Shown one piece after another: positions 18,246-28,535 of a stretch of DNA of 64,000 bases. The notes under the pieces are model-generated. The model did not search any database and was not told where the DNA came from. It saw nothing but the letters and a program-made list of their open reading frames with translations. The stretch comes from Polynucleobacter sp. CS-Odin-A6 (GTDB lineage: Bacteria; Pseudomonadota; Gammaproteobacteria; Burkholderiales; Burkholderiaceae), in assembly GCF_018882095.1 (NCBI RefSeq), contig NZ_JACVPD010000002.1, forward strand, positions 62,001 through 126,000. The letters run 5' to 3'. Made by a program: the position numbers and the translations under genes. Numbering within the stretch: the first letter of the stretch is position 1; each line of letters opens with the position of its first letter.

Positions 18246-19361
18246 ATGATTTTTCACCAAACCCTTCGCCGAGAGCTCAGTTTTACAACTGGAGGCGTTT
18301 TTTTGATCCTGGTAACTATCATGATCACGACCCTGGTGATCCGAATTCTGGGCTTTGCGGCTAATGGCGCAGTAAATCCAGAGGACGCCCTCGTTCTCAT
18401 CGCGCTAGCTACGCTCGGCTATATGGCGGTTCTGCTCACAGTCTCTCTCTTTGTAGCCGTCTTAATGGTACTGGTTCGCTGGTACAAAGATTCTGAAATG
18501 ATTGTTTGGTTTGCGAGTGGCCTGAGTATTGCCAGCCTCATTCGGCCAATCCTGAGTTTTGCATCACCCCTGATTGTCATCATCGCTTTGCTAGCTCTCT
18601 TTGTTTGGCCTTGGGCCAATCGAGAATCCACCATTATTAGCCAGCGCTTTCAGCAACGTAGCGATGTTTCCATGGTGGCGGCAGGCCAGTTTAAAGAATC
18701 CGCTAAGGCAGAGCGAGTATTTTTTATTGAAGAGTTAGATGTCGATAAAGGTGAAGTAAAAAATATCTTTTCCGCTGAAAACAAAAATGGTCGACTCAGT
18801 GTTGCGGTCGCCTCTACCGGATTTATTGAGAACGCGTCTGATGGTGCTAAATCCATTGTGCTAAAAAATGGCCGGCGCTATGAGGGAATACCGACGCAGC
18901 CCGATTTTAGGATTTTGGAATTTGTCGAATACGACACCAATATTCAGAGCAAGAACCTCCTTGATCCGGCACCCCGTGATCGCGAAAAAACTATATCTGA
19001 GCTATTAAGTGATCCCAACATAGCCGCTGCGAACCCGAATCGTGCCGAATTACTTTGGCGCATTGGCTTGCCATTAATGGCTTTGGGCCTAGTTTTAATC
19101 GCTATACCGCTTGCCTACGTCAACCCAAGGCTAGGTAACTACACCGCCCTTTTTTATGCGGTACTTATTTACCTCATCTACAGCAACCTCCTTAACCTCA
19201 CGCAAAACTTTGTGTCACAAGGGAAAGTGAACGTTTTCATGGCGGCCTGGCCCATACACGCCATAGCCTTTGGCATCGCCTTTTTACTGATTCGTAATCG
19301 TATCAATCCTTCGCTAGTATGGTGGCGCCGTCAACTGCCTTCCTTTTTGGTCAATAGATGA
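18246..19361 (+). CDS. lptF: LPS export permease LptF
   Basis: A 371-residue YjgP/YjgQ-family protein. Two N-terminal hydrophobic helices (about residues 12-35 and 55-77), a third near 100-120, a periplasmic jellyroll domain (about 135-265) and three C-terminal helices are visible. LptF, LptG and LptB2 form the ABC machine that extracts LPS from the inner membrane. Its stop overlaps the lptG start (ATGA at 19358), so the two are coupled. Confidence 0.94.
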   Translation: MIFHQTLRRELSFTTGGVFLILVTIMITTLVIRILGFAANGAVNPEDALVLIALATLGYMAVLLTVSLFVAVLMVLVRWYKDSEMIVWFASGLSIASLIRPILSFASPLIVIIALLALFVWPWANRESTIISQRFQQRSDVSMVAAGQFKESAKAERVFFIEELDVDKGEVKNIFSAENKNGRLSVAVASTGFIENASDGAKSIVLKNGRRYEGIPTQPDFRILEFVEYDTNIQSKNLLDPAPRDREKTISELLSDPNIAAANPNRAELLWRIGLPLMALGLVLIAIPLAYVNPRLGNYTALFYAVLIYLIYSNLLNLTQNFVSQGKVNVFMAAWPIHAIAFGIAFLLIRNRINPSLVWWRRQLPSFLVNR

Positions 19362-20512
19362 AATATCTATTTCCCTATATTTTTGAGCGTTACCTCGCAA
19401 GGCAGATCTATGTTGCCTTTGGCTTCATTTTATTTGCGCTGGTAGCTTTGTTTTTGTTCTTCGATATCTTGAGTGAGTTAGGCTCAGTAAAAGGGCAATA
19501 CACCCTCCCACTGGCCCTATTACACGTGCTATTAAAAGCACCCAGTCGTATATCTGAGATCATTCCGATCGCCAGTCTCATTGGCAGTATTTACGTATTT
19601 GCGATGCTGGCAAGTCAATCCGAGTTCACTATTTTGCGTATTGCTGGACTGGATATGCGCAGAGGTCTGATGACGCTAGCAAAGATTTCATTGCCACTAA
19701 TTATCTTTACCTTAGTAATGAGTGAATGGCTGGGCCCATATACAGAGAATCTATCTGATCGTATTCGCATGAAGGCCTTGGGTTCATCCTATAACTCCCA
19801 ATTTAAGACTGGGGTTTGGGTAAAGGATCGTTTGCGAGACGAAGATGGTAGTGGGCCCGTAAGGCCCGGGGTGCGCTATGTCAACGTGGGTAAGATTGAG
19901 CAAGATAATGAAATCCAAAATATTCGTATGTACGAGTTTGATGATGCTTATCGATTGCTCTCGATTCGTAGCGCAGTCACCGGACGTTTCAATGAATCGG
20001 GCGCTTGGATTTTGGATGACGTAACGGAAACTCGCTTCAAGGAAACGAAGCAAGCGGATCCCTTAAACCCAGTCTATTCAGCCCAAACTTTTACTCACCC
20101 TATCGTGAGCCTAGATTCCGAAGTCACGCCTCAAATTTTGAGCGTTCTGTTAGTAAGCCCAGAAAAAATGTCCATTTTTAGCTTGGGCCGCTTTATTTCC
20201 CACCTCACAGACAACAAGCAAGATGCACAGCGCCACTCGATTGCATTCTGGAAAAAAGTCATTTATCCACTCACCATTTTTGTGATGCTCGCATTGGCCC
20301 TACCATTTGCCTACCTCAAGGTCAGAGCTGGTAGCGTTGGCATTAAGGTGTTTGGTGGAATCATGCTGGGGATGAGCTTTCAATTGTTCAACTCACTCTT
20401 TTCTAATGTCGGACTCTTGGGTGCGTGGCCTACCCTCATTACAGCCCTCACCCCACCCCTGCTGTATTTCATTTTGGCGATTGTGGCCTTGCGCTGGGTA
20501 TCAAAAGCTTAA
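19358..20512 (+). CDS. lptG: LPS export permease LptG
   Basis: A 384-residue partner of LptF with the same topology: N-terminal LFPYIFERYLARQIYVAFGFILFALVALF, the LLKAPSRISEIIPIASLIGS coupling-helix region, a periplasmic domain and C-terminal helices (VIYPLTIFVMLALALPFAYLK). It is translationally coupled to lptF by a four-base overlap. No terminator is obvious after the stop; the LysR-type gene begins 63 bases later. Confidence 0.94.
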   Translation: MKYLFPYIFERYLARQIYVAFGFILFALVALFLFFDILSELGSVKGQYTLPLALLHVLLKAPSRISEIIPIASLIGSIYVFAMLASQSEFTILRIAGLDMRRGLMTLAKISLPLIIFTLVMSEWLGPYTENLSDRIRMKALGSSYNSQFKTGVWVKDRLRDEDGSGPVRPGVRYVNVGKIEQDNEIQNIRMYEFDDAYRLLSIRSAVTGRFNESGAWILDDVTETRFKETKQADPLNPVYSAQTFTHPIVSLDSEVTPQILSVLLVSPEKMSIFSLGRFISHLTDNKQDAQRHSIAFWKKVIYPLTIFVMLALALPFAYLKVRAGSVGIKVFGGIMLGMSFQLFNSLFSNVGLLGAWPTLITALTPPLLYFILAIVALRWVSKA

Positions 20513-20575
20513 TACTCAAAAAATCATATAGAATTTAATTCCTATATCTCAGTTGATATAAAGAATGGAAGCCAT

Positions 20576-21517
20576 ATGAATCTGCACCAATTTCGCTTTG
20601 TTCGTGAAGCTGTTAGACAGAATTTCAATCTGACTAATGCTGCCAAGGCCCTATTTACTTCGCAACCCGGCGTCTCCAAGGCCATTATTGAGCTGGAGGA
20701 CGAGCTTGGTGTGGAGATCTTTAGACGTCATGGCAAACGCATTCGCTCGCTCACCGAGCCAGGCAAAAGAATTCTTGTCTCCGTTGAGCGCATTCTCGAT
20801 GAAGTTGAAACCTTAAGACGGGTAGGCAAAGACTTTGCCAGTCAGGATCAAGGCAACTTTGTGATTGCAACTACCCATACTCAGGCCCGCTATGCATTAC
20901 CCAAAGTACTGACGGAATTTACCAAGCGCTTTCCAAAGGTACGCGTCAGCATTCAGCAAGGTAGTCCAGGACAAATTGCCGAACTACTCATTCATGATCG
21001 TGCGGATATTGCCATAGCGACTGAAGGGATAGCAAACACTCCAGGCGTATTAGCATTGCCGGGTTATCAATGGCATCACGTCATCATGGTGCCACTCAGC
21101 CATCCACTACTCAATCAATCCACGATCACTTTAGAAGAGATTGCAAAGTATCCGCTCATCACCTACGACAAAGCATTTGCGGGTCGCAGCAAGATTGATG
21201 CCGCTTTTTCACAGCGCAATCTGAGTCCCGACATTATTTTGGAAGCAATTGATGCGGACGTGATCAAGACCTATGTTGAAACAGGTATGGGCGTAGGAAT
21301 TGTTGCTGGACTGGCCTATGATGCGGATCGAGATCGCAATTTACGAGTCATTCCGGTTGGTCATCTCTTTGGCAATAACGTCACCCACTTAGGTGTCAAA
21401 CAAGGTGCTTATCTGCGCTCTTTCGTCTATACCTTCATTGAATTATTTTCACCAACGCTGACCAAGAAAATCGTTGAGCAGGCAATGAATAGCGAATCTG
21501 ATACTTACGAGATTTAA
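20576..21517 (+). CDS. CysB-like LysR-family regulator
   Basis: The 313-residue regulator begins MNLHQFRFVREAVRQNFNLTNAAKALFTSQPGVSKAI, a winged helix-turn-helix with the CysB/Cbl-type NLT-AA-LxTSQPGVSK signature. The effector domain follows from about residue 92, with TTHTQARYALP, RADIAIATEG and TYVETGMGVGIVA. CysB-like proteins activate sulfate-assimilation or sulfonate genes in response to N-acetylserine or sulfur limitation. No sulfur genes adjoin it here, so the regulon cannot be read from context, and CysB versus Cbl cannot be decided. Confidence 0.9.
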   Translation: MNLHQFRFVREAVRQNFNLTNAAKALFTSQPGVSKAIIELEDELGVEIFRRHGKRIRSLTEPGKRILVSVERILDEVETLRRVGKDFASQDQGNFVIATTHTQARYALPKVLTEFTKRFPKVRVSIQQGSPGQIAELLIHDRADIAIATEGIANTPGVLALPGYQWHHVIMVPLSHPLLNQSTITLEEIAKYPLITYDKAFAGRSKIDAAFSQRNLSPDIILEAIDADVIKTYVETGMGVGIVAGLAYDADRDRNLRVIPVGHLFGNNVTHLGVKQGAYLRSFVYTFIELFSPTLTKKIVEQAMNSESDTYEI

Positions 21518-21556
21518 GATTTACGGCTTCAGACGACGTGAACTATCACTTTGAGA

Positions 21557-21641
21557 TGGTGCCCCGGGGCGGACTTGAACCGCCACGCCTTGCGGCACCG
21601 GATTTTGAGTCCGGCACGTCTACCAATTCCATCACCGGGGC
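21557..21641 (-). tRNA. tRNA-Leu (anticodon CAA)
   Basis: An 85-nt class II tRNA on the minus strand. The acceptor stem GCCCCGG pairs with CCGGGGC, followed by an encoded ACCA. The anticodon loop CTCAAAA gives anticodon CAA (reads UUG). The variable arm is long and the T loop reads GGTTCAAGTCC. It lies between the CysB-like regulator and yebC. Confidence 0.96.
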
Positions 21642-21782
21642 AGGTGTTTGCAGTGGAAATACTGCTTAGAAGCAAACTAAGAGGTGAGAGTGTAACAAAA
21701 AAGTGGTGAGGACCCCATTCTTGGTCTGAGAAGCCCTTAAAATGAGAGCCTCAAGCCACATCATTCAAAAGGACTTACCCGT

Positions 21783-22502
21783 ATGGCCGGCCATTCTAAA
21801 TGGGCTAATATTCAGCACCGCAAAGGACGTCAAGACGAAAAGCGTGGCAAGATTTGGACCAAACTCATTAAAGAAATTACTGTTGCAGCTAAATTGGGTG
21901 GTGGCGATGTTGCTACCAATCCTCGCTTACGTCTAGGAATCGATAAGGCCAAAGACGCCAATATGCCCAATGACAACGTACAACGGGCAATCCAGCGCGG
22001 TACAGGCTCCCTAGAAGGTGTCAACTATGAAGAAATTCGTTATGAGGGTTACGGCCTAAATGGAGCAGCCATCATTGTGGACTGCTTGACCGATAACCGA
22101 ACTCGTACCGTCGCCGAGGTGCGCCATGCATTCGCAAAGAATGGGGGGAATATGGGTGCAGAAGGCTCAGTTGCCTTCATGTTCAAGCACTGCGGTCAAA
22201 TGCTATTTGCTCCGGGCACTAATGAAGATCAACTCATGGAGATCGCACTAGATGCGGGCGCAGAAGATGTCATTACGCATCATGATGGGTCGCTTGAGGT
22301 GCTTACTCCAGTTCCCGACTTTTCTAAGGTGCAGGATGCGATTACTCAGGCTGGTTTTAAAGCGGAGTTAGCCACGGTGACAATGCGTCCCGAGACCGAG
22401 ACCGAACTTGAAGGTGATCAGGCTGAAAGTATGCAGAAATTATTAGATGCACTTGAAAACCTAGATGACGTGCAGGAAGTTTTCACAAATGCGTCCCTTT
22501 AA
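21783..22502 (+). CDS. yebC: YebC/PmpR-family protein
   Basis: The 239-residue protein opens with the family hallmark [18 protein letters not shown] and contains the domains of TACO1/YebC ([44 protein letters not shown]). Members act as DNA-binding regulators (PmpR) or as translation factors on polyproline stretches; which applies here is not shown. It heads the run yebC-purD-hemF-nadD. Confidence 0.94.
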   Translation: MAGHSKWANIQHRKGRQDEKRGKIWTKLIKEITVAAKLGGGDVATNPRLRLGIDKAKDANMPNDNVQRAIQRGTGSLEGVNYEEIRYEGYGLNGAAIIVDCLTDNRTRTVAEVRHAFAKNGGNMGAEGSVAFMFKHCGQMLFAPGTNEDQLMEIALDAGAEDVITHHDGSLEVLTPVPDFSKVQDAITQAGFKAELATVTMRPETETELEGDQAESMQKLLDALENLDDVQEVFTNASL

Positions 22503-22556
22503 TCAATTTATCCATCCATCCTTTAGACTAATCATCAATATCTCTTTTAGCGCTTT

Positions 22557-23834
22557 ATGAAAATTCTTTTAATTGGATCCGGTGGTCGAGAACATGCCCT
22601 CGCTTGGAAGCTAGCCCAATCTCCCCAAGTTCAAACAGTCTATGTCGCGCCGGGTAATGGTGGAACCGCCACAGCCAAACAAACTGCAGCTGGCATTCAA
22701 AATCTACCCATCTCTGACCTGCAAGAATTAGCGAACTTCGCCAAGCGCGAAAAGATTCACTTGACGGTAGTTGGCCCTGAAGCACCCTTAGCTGCTGGCA
22801 TCGTCGATGTGTTCCGACATCAGGGTTTGCGTATTTTTGGCCCGACCCAACTGGCAGCCCAATTAGAGTCTTCGAAAGATTTTTCTAAAGCGTTTATGAA
22901 GCGTCATGGCATCCCCACAGCGGAGTACCAGACATTTTCCAATGCATTAGAGGCTCATGCCTATGTTGATGCCAAAGGCGCGCCGATCGTCATCAAGGCT
23001 GATGGTCTCGCTGCCGGTAAAGGCGTAGTCGTGGCCATGAATCTAGCCGAAGCCCATGCCGCGATCGACATGATGCTTGCCGATAATAAGCTTGGTAATG
23101 CAGGCGCACGCGTCGTGATTGAAGAATTCCTTACAGGTGAAGAGGCTAGTTTTATTGTTCTCGTAGACGGTAAACATGTTTTAGCTTTAGCTACTAGCCA
23201 AGATCACAAACGCTTACTGGATGCTGATCAAGGTCCTAATACCGGAGGCATGGGGGCTTATTCCCCTGCACCTGTGGTGACCCCAGAAATTCATGCACGC
23301 GCATTACGCGAAGTCATCATGCCTACGGTCAGAGGTATGGAAGCAGATGGCATCCCTTACACTGGCTTCCTCTATGCGGGCCTCATGATTTCTCCAGATG
23401 GTCAGATTAAAACCTTGGAATTTAATTGCAGGATGGGTGACCCTGAAACGCAACCCATCATGGCGCGTTTGCGTAGCGATCTAGTCAACGCCTTGGATCA
23501 TGCGGTTGATGGCACGCTCAATAAAGTGGAGTTAGAGTGGGATCGACGCACCGCTTTGGGTGTAGTGCTCGCAGCTCATAACTACCCGAATAACCCGCGC
23601 AATGGCGATGTCATCACTGGCATTCCAGCGGATACCGAAGATCAGATCACCTTTCATGCAGGGACAAATCTGCAAAATGGCAAACTACTGACTTCGGGTG
23701 GCCGCGTCCTGTGCATCGTTGGCTTATCCGATACGGTTCGTGGTGCACAACAAAAAGCGTATGAGGTGATTGGCCAGATTCAGTTTGACGGGATGCAATA
23801 CCGCCAAGATATTGGCTTTCGCGCAGTCAAGTAA
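22557..23834 (+). CDS. purD: Phosphoribosylamine-glycine ligase (GARS)
   Basis: ATP-grasp enzyme of 425 residues for the second step of purine synthesis. N-terminal MKILLIGSGGREHALAWKL, VVGPEAPLAAGIVD, the ATP-grasp stretch APIVIKADGLAAGKGVVVA, the PurD signature FNCRMGDPETQ (about residues 291-301) and a C-terminal domain with SGGRVLCIVG are all present. The length is normal. Confidence 0.96.
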   Translation: MKILLIGSGGREHALAWKLAQSPQVQTVYVAPGNGGTATAKQTAAGIQNLPISDLQELANFAKREKIHLTVVGPEAPLAAGIVDVFRHQGLRIFGPTQLAAQLESSKDFSKAFMKRHGIPTAEYQTFSNALEAHAYVDAKGAPIVIKADGLAAGKGVVVAMNLAEAHAAIDMMLADNKLGNAGARVVIEEFLTGEEASFIVLVDGKHVLALATSQDHKRLLDADQGPNTGGMGAYSPAPVVTPEIHARALREVIMPTVRGMEADGIPYTGFLYAGLMISPDGQIKTLEFNCRMGDPETQPIMARLRSDLVNALDHAVDGTLNKVELEWDRRTALGVVLAAHNYPNNPRNGDVITGIPADTEDQITFHAGTNLQNGKLLTSGGRVLCIVGLSDTVRGAQQKAYEVIGQIQFDGMQYRQDIGFRAVK

Positions 23835-23881
23835 ATTGAACGAATCGATATAAACTGTCACATTAAAAAGAACTTTCAATC

Positions 23882-24817
23882 TTGTCATCTGTCGACCAAA
23901 CACAAATCAATATCACAGCCTTAAAGGATTATTTTTTAGGCTTGCAAAATCGCATCACCACAGCGATCAGCGCCATGGATGGCAAGGCGTTTATGGTGGA
24001 TAGCTGGGAGAAGCCTGAAGACAGTAAGCTAAAAGGCTATGGTCGGACCTGTACGATGGATGCTGGCAATATTTTAGAAAAAGGGGGCGTAGGTTTTTCG
24101 CACGTTCGTGGTGATCAAATGCCTCCCTCTGCATCACACCACCGTCCAGAGCTTTCGGGGCGTAGCTTTGAAGCCATGGGCGTTTCTTTGGTGTTCCATC
24201 CACACAATCCAAAGGCGCCAACGACTCATATGAATGTGCGTTGCTTTATTGCGCAAGCTCCGGATAAAGAGCCAGTCTGGTGGTTTGGTGGTGGTTTTGA
24301 TCTCACTCCTTACTACGGCGTAGATGAGGATTGTCGACACTTTCACCAGGCTGCAAAAGATGCGCTAGATCCTTTTGGCGAAGATCTCTATCCTCGCTTT
24401 AAAAAATGGTGTGATGAATACTTTTATCTCAAGCACCGTGAGGAACCTCGCGGTATTGGTGGCATCTTTTTTGATGACTTCAATAGCCTAGGCTTTGAGA
24501 AAAGTTTTGCCATGACCCGCGCAGTTGGAGATGCATTCATCAATGCTTACATACCCATTGTGGAGCGACGTTATCAAGACCCCTTCACCCCAGAAGAAAA
24601 AGCATTTCAGGAATATCGTCGTGGTCGTTATGTTGAATACAACTTAATATTCGACCGTGGCACTATTTTTGGTTTGCATTCTGGTGGGCGTACTGAGTCC
24701 ATTCTGATGTCCATGCCACCGGTAGTGCAATGGTGGTACAACTATCAGCCAACGCCAGGAACGCCAGAAGCAAAACTATACGATTACTATCTCAAGCCAC
24801 GTGATTGGCTAGCTTAA
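23882..24817 (+). CDS. hemF: Oxygen-dependent coproporphyrinogen III oxidase
   Basis: The 311-residue enzyme converts coproporphyrinogen III to protoporphyrinogen IX using O2. It shows the family motifs [59 protein letters not shown] and [29 protein letters not shown]. The most upstream in-frame start is a TTG. It stops one base before the nadD start. Confidence 0.95.
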   Translation: MSSVDQTQINITALKDYFLGLQNRITTAISAMDGKAFMVDSWEKPEDSKLKGYGRTCTMDAGNILEKGGVGFSHVRGDQMPPSASHHRPELSGRSFEAMGVSLVFHPHNPKAPTTHMNVRCFIAQAPDKEPVWWFGGGFDLTPYYGVDEDCRHFHQAAKDALDPFGEDLYPRFKKWCDEYFYLKHREEPRGIGGIFFDDFNSLGFEKSFAMTRAVGDAFINAYIPIVERRYQDPFTPEEKAFQEYRRGRYVEYNLIFDRGTIFGLHSGGRTESILMSMPPVVQWWYNYQPTPGTPEAKLYDYYLKPRDWLA

Positions 24818-24818
24818 C

Positions 24819-25523
24819 TTGATATCGCCTCATTTGGACGCACCAAAAAAAATTGGTATTCTGGGCGGGACATTTGACCCTCCCCATCTAGGCCATCTCA
24901 AACTAGCAACGCATTTTTCCAAGCTATTGCATCTCGATGAATTACTACTCATCCCTAGCGGTGAGCCTTGGCAAAAAGACTCTAGCATTACCTCAGCCGA
25001 GATTCGCTTTCAGATGACTGAGGCAGCAGGCACTGACTTGGCCAGAGCATTTCTGTATCTCGAGATACCCACTCAAATTGGTATTGATCGCATCGAGATA
25101 GATCGTGCGGGCCCCAGCTACACACTTGATACTGTCAAAGCTCTCAGAGATCGTTTTGGACCTCAGGTCAGCCTGACTTGGCTCATGGGAGCCGATACTC
25201 TCTTCAATTTACCCACCTGGAACTCTTGGGATCAATTATTGAGTTACGTGAATTTCGCAGTAGCCAGCAGGCCGCAGCATGCACTTTCCATGGAAATGGG
25301 CGCTGAAATCAAGTCATTGCTCTCTCAGCATCAAACTATTGATGCTGGCGCCCTTGAAAAAAGCCTTTTTGGCCACATCTACATAGACAACAGCCTTGCT
25401 GTAGACCTTTCCTCAACCCACCTTCGAAACCAGCTTAAAAGCGTCTCTCGGAGCTCGATTGGGTCAGAGCAAATTCCTTCTCGCACTCTAGAAATTATTA
25501 CAAACCTGGGTCTTTACAAGTAA
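24819..25523 (+). CDS. nadD: Nicotinate-nucleotide adenylyltransferase
   Basis: The 234-residue nucleotidyltransferase of NAD synthesis has the KIGILGGTFDPPHLGHL motif with HxGH (about residues 10-26), RAGPSYTLDTV, WLMGADTLFNLPTW and the C-terminal SSTHLRNQL. It uses a TTG start one base after the hemF stop, so it probably depends on translational coupling. The nadD-rsfS-rlmH order downstream is conserved in Proteobacteria. Confidence 0.93.
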   Translation: MISPHLDAPKKIGILGGTFDPPHLGHLKLATHFSKLLHLDELLLIPSGEPWQKDSSITSAEIRFQMTEAAGTDLARAFLYLEIPTQIGIDRIEIDRAGPSYTLDTVKALRDRFGPQVSLTWLMGADTLFNLPTWNSWDQLLSYVNFAVASRPQHALSMEMGAEIKSLLSQHQTIDAGALEKSLFGHIYIDNSLAVDLSSTHLRNQLKSVSRSSIGSEQIPSRTLEIITNLGLYK

Positions 25524-25578
25524 TCGGGCTAAGATCAACCCTATATAGAAAATATCTCAGAAAAAAATTAAAGAAACT

Positions 25579-25971
25579 ATGGACTTATCAAAATTACAAC
25601 GCGTCGTGATTAATGCACTTGAAGACGTCAAAGCGCAAGACATTCGTGTTTATGACACCACCAAGCTCAGTGAACTATTTGATCGCGTCATTATTGCAAC
25701 CGGCACAAGCAATCGCCAGACGAGATCCTTAGCGATGTCTGTTAAAGAAGATGTCAACGCCAAAGGTGGTGAAGTGATTTCCGTTGAAGGATTAGAAACG
25801 GGTGAATGGGTACTCGTTGATTGTGGCGATATCGTAGTTCACATCTTGCAACCCGCATTGCGTGCCTACTATCAACTAGAAGGGATGTGGGGCGCTAAAC
25901 CTGTGCGCGTGAAACTTGCTGCTGACAAAGGCTTAGTGAAAGCAAGCGAGTCTGAGGATGACGCAGAGTAA
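25579..25971 (+). CDS. rsfS: Ribosomal silencing factor RsfS
   Basis: The 130-residue protein matches the RsfS/Iojap family (QDIRVYDTTKLSELFDRVIIATGTSNRQTRSLAM; GLETGEWVLVDCGDIVVHIL). It binds uL14 on the large subunit and blocks subunit joining when nutrients run low. It lies between nadD and rlmH, the usual context. Confidence 0.95.
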   Translation: MDLSKLQRVVINALEDVKAQDIRVYDTTKLSELFDRVIIATGTSNRQTRSLAMSVKEDVNAKGGEVISVEGLETGEWVLVDCGDIVVHILQPALRAYYQLEGMWGAKPVRVKLAADKGLVKASESEDDAE

Positions 25972-25981
25972 TTCTTAAACG

Positions 25982-26425
25982 ATGCGCTTAACGATTGTTT
26001 CTGTTGGTCACAAAATGCCAGAATGGGTTGCTACTGCAACGCAGGACTATCTGAAACGCATGCCAGCGGATTGCAGTATAGAAATTAAAGAAATTAAGCC
26101 AGACCTGACGCCAGCTAAAGAAGCAATCAAAATAGCGGCGGCTATTCCCAAAGGTTCACGCATCATTGCCCTGGATGAACGAGGTAAAGATCAAACCACT
26201 CAAACTCTAGCCACTCAACTAGCAAACTGGCGTCAAGAGGGCTTTGACATCACCTTTTTGATTGGTGGTGCTGATGGTCTGGATCCCAGTCTCAAGGAAA
26301 GTGCGCAAGCGATGTGGCGCCTCTCGAGCCTAACTCTGCCTCATGCGATGGCTAGAGTCCTGTTGATAGAGCAACTCTATCGGGCATGGACTATTTTGCA
26401 AGGCCACCCTTATCATCGCGAGTAA
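25982..26425 (+). CDS. rlmH: 23S rRNA (pseudouridine1915-N3)-methyltransferase
   Basis: A 147-residue SPOUT methyltransferase. It begins [16 protein letters not shown], has the SAM-binding knot segment [16 protein letters not shown] and ends in the conserved [10 protein letters not shown]. It modifies pseudouridine 1915 of 23S rRNA on assembled ribosomes. It lies 10 bases after rsfS. Confidence 0.96.
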   Translation: MRLTIVSVGHKMPEWVATATQDYLKRMPADCSIEIKEIKPDLTPAKEAIKIAAAIPKGSRIIALDERGKDQTTQTLATQLANWRQEGFDITFLIGGADGLDPSLKESAQAMWRLSSLTLPHAMARVLLIEQLYRAWTILQGHPYHRE

Positions 26426-26432
26426 TCAGGCT

Positions 26433-27056
26433 ATGTTTTCTTATATTTACCTCGCTTCGCAAAGTCCAAGACGACAAGAATTACTCAAGCAAATGGGTGT
26501 GCAGTTCGAAATGCTAGTGGCGGCACCCGGCGAAGATACTGAAACTCTTGAAATGCCCCTTGCGAATGAAAAGGCGCATGATTACGTTCAGCGTGTGACT
26601 CTTGCTAAGGGTGCCATTGCCTTGGCGCGCTTGCAAAAAAGCGGCAAGCCTTGGGCACCTATTTTGTGCGCGGATACCACTGTGAGTCTTCCCAATACTC
26701 CAGGTGGTGAAATCCTCGGAAAACCCAATGATGCCGCTGATGCAACCCGTATCCTAGAAATGCTCAGCGGTAAAGTACATGAAGTATTAACCGCTGTCGT
26801 GTTGATGATTGATCCCGAAACCAAGCCCCTCTGCCTGGTGCAAGTATCTGAAGTGGAATTTGCACATCTCACGCCAGAGCAGATTGCTAACTACATTCAG
26901 AGTGGTGAGCCTTTCGGCAAGGCTGGTGCTTATGGTATTCAGGGGCTGGGTGGCACATTCATTCCCTCAATCAAGGGCAGCTATAGCGGTATCATGGGCT
27001 TACCCATTTACGAAGTCAGCCAATTATTCCATTTTGCTAAAGTTGCCCGCATATGA
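26433..27056 (+). CDS. maf: Maf-family nucleotide pyrophosphatase
   Basis: The 207-residue protein has the Maf opening YLASQSPRRQELLKQMGV, the catalytic region PILCADTTVSLP and SGEPFGKAGAYGIQGLGG near the C-terminus. Family members hydrolyse non-canonical or UTP/CTP nucleotides to monophosphates. It overlaps rng by four bases. Confidence 0.94.
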   Translation: MFSYIYLASQSPRRQELLKQMGVQFEMLVAAPGEDTETLEMPLANEKAHDYVQRVTLAKGAIALARLQKSGKPWAPILCADTTVSLPNTPGGEILGKPNDAADATRILEMLSGKVHEVLTAVVLMIDPETKPLCLVQVSEVEFAHLTPEQIANYIQSGEPFGKAGAYGIQGLGGTFIPSIKGSYSGIMGLPIYEVSQLFHFAKVARI

Positions 27057-28516
27057 ATGAAGAAATTCTGATCAACATTACCCCCCAAGAAACCCGGGTG
27101 GCATTAATTCAGCAAGGTGCGGTTCAAGAACTTCAAATTGAACGTACACGTCAACGAGGCATTGTTGGAAATATTTATCTAGCGAAAGTGGTCCGTGTGC
27201 TGCCTGGTATGCAATCCGCTTTTATTGAGATTGGTCTGGAACGCACCGCATTTATGCACGTTGCCGACATCACGCAAAATAACCCTCAAGCACAAATTGA
27301 AAAATTACTCTTTGAAGGTCAAAATGTTTTAGTACAAGTCCTTAAAGATCCGCTAGGCACAAAGGGTGCCCGTCTAACAACCCAGCTCAGCATTGCCGGT
27401 CGTAACTTGGTTTACTTGCCGCCAGCCGGAACTGATGAAGCTAGCGAGAAATATATTGGTGTATCCCAAAGAATTGATGATCCTGAAGAGCGTGAAGCCA
27501 TCAAGATGCGTCTGGCAGGCCTCATGCCCGCTAATGAAAAAGGCGGAATCATTGTGCGCACCAGCGCGCAGGACGCCAGTGATACAGAGCTTGAGCATGA
27601 TATGCATTACCTGCGTACCAACTGGGAAAGAATCCGGGAAGCGGTAAACCATCAGGCGGCACCAAGCCTGCTTTACCAAGATCTGAGCTTGGCTGAACGG
27701 GTCTTGCGCGATGTTGCCGGCGAAGAAACTACCAAAATTCGAGTGGACTCAGCCGAGAACTTTGAAAAACTCAAAGGATTTGCGGCACTTTACATGCCCA
27801 ATCTCCTAGATAGACTCACCCTACATCGTGGTGAACGCGCCCTATTTGATTTATTTGATGTGGATGCTGAGATTAATAAGGCACTTGGCCGACGAGTCGA
27901 CCTCAAATCCGGTGGCTACCTAATGATCGACCAGACAGAATCCATGACGACCATCGACGTGAACACCGGCAGCTATGTGGGTGCACGCAATCTGGATGAC
28001 ACGGTATATAAAACCAATCTTGAGGCCGCTCAGGCAATCGCCCGTCAATTACGGCTCCGCAATCTCGGCGGCATCATCATCATTGATTTTATTGATATGC
28101 TCAGTAAAGATCATCAAGAGGCTGTTCTTCATGAACTCAAGCGCAATTTAGAGCGTGATCATGCCCGAACTTCACTGAATGACTTTTCTTCATTGGGCTT
28201 AGTGGAAATGACGCGCAAGCGCACCCGGGAATCACTCGCGCATATCACTTGCGAGCCCTGTGCTACCTGCCAAGGCAAAGGTGAAATCAAAACAGCGCAA
28301 ACGATTTGTTATGAGATCCTGAGAGAGATTGTGCGCGAGCACCGTCAATTCAATCCCCGCGAGTTTAGAATCGTAGCGTCCCCGGACGTGATTGACCTCT
28401 TCCTAGAAGAAGAAAATCAATTTTTAGCACAGTTAGGTGATTTTATTAATAAGCCCATCAAGCTCCAAGCTGAGGGCAGCTTCCGCCAAGAACAATACGA
28501 TATTGTTTTAAGCTGA
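27053..28516 (+). CDS. rng: Ribonuclease G
   Basis: Endoribonuclease of 487 residues for 16S rRNA 5' maturation and mRNA turnover. An S1 domain lies at about residues 35-120, followed by the RNase E/G catalytic core with the metal-binding TTIDVNTGSYVGARN (about 302-316) and a C-terminal Zn-link CEPCATCQGKG (about 402-412). The length and lack of a long C-terminal scaffold distinguish it from RNase E. It is coupled to maf. Confidence 0.95.
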   Translation: MNEEILINITPQETRVALIQQGAVQELQIERTRQRGIVGNIYLAKVVRVLPGMQSAFIEIGLERTAFMHVADITQNNPQAQIEKLLFEGQNVLVQVLKDPLGTKGARLTTQLSIAGRNLVYLPPAGTDEASEKYIGVSQRIDDPEEREAIKMRLAGLMPANEKGGIIVRTSAQDASDTELEHDMHYLRTNWERIREAVNHQAAPSLLYQDLSLAERVLRDVAGEETTKIRVDSAENFEKLKGFAALYMPNLLDRLTLHRGERALFDLFDVDAEINKALGRRVDLKSGGYLMIDQTESMTTIDVNTGSYVGARNLDDTVYKTNLEAAQAIARQLRLRNLGGIIIIDFIDMLSKDHQEAVLHELKRNLERDHARTSLNDFSSLGLVEMTRKRTRESLAHITCEPCATCQGKGEIKTAQTICYEILREIVREHRQFNPREFRIVASPDVIDLFLEEENQFLAQLGDFINKPIKLQAEGSFRQEQYDIVLS

Positions 28517-28535
28517 TAGTTTCTACGAGGTTCAT

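Noticed and set aside
21649-21670. GCAGT...ACTGC repeat upstream of tRNA-Leu.
   Set aside because: Five-bp stem only, likely chance.
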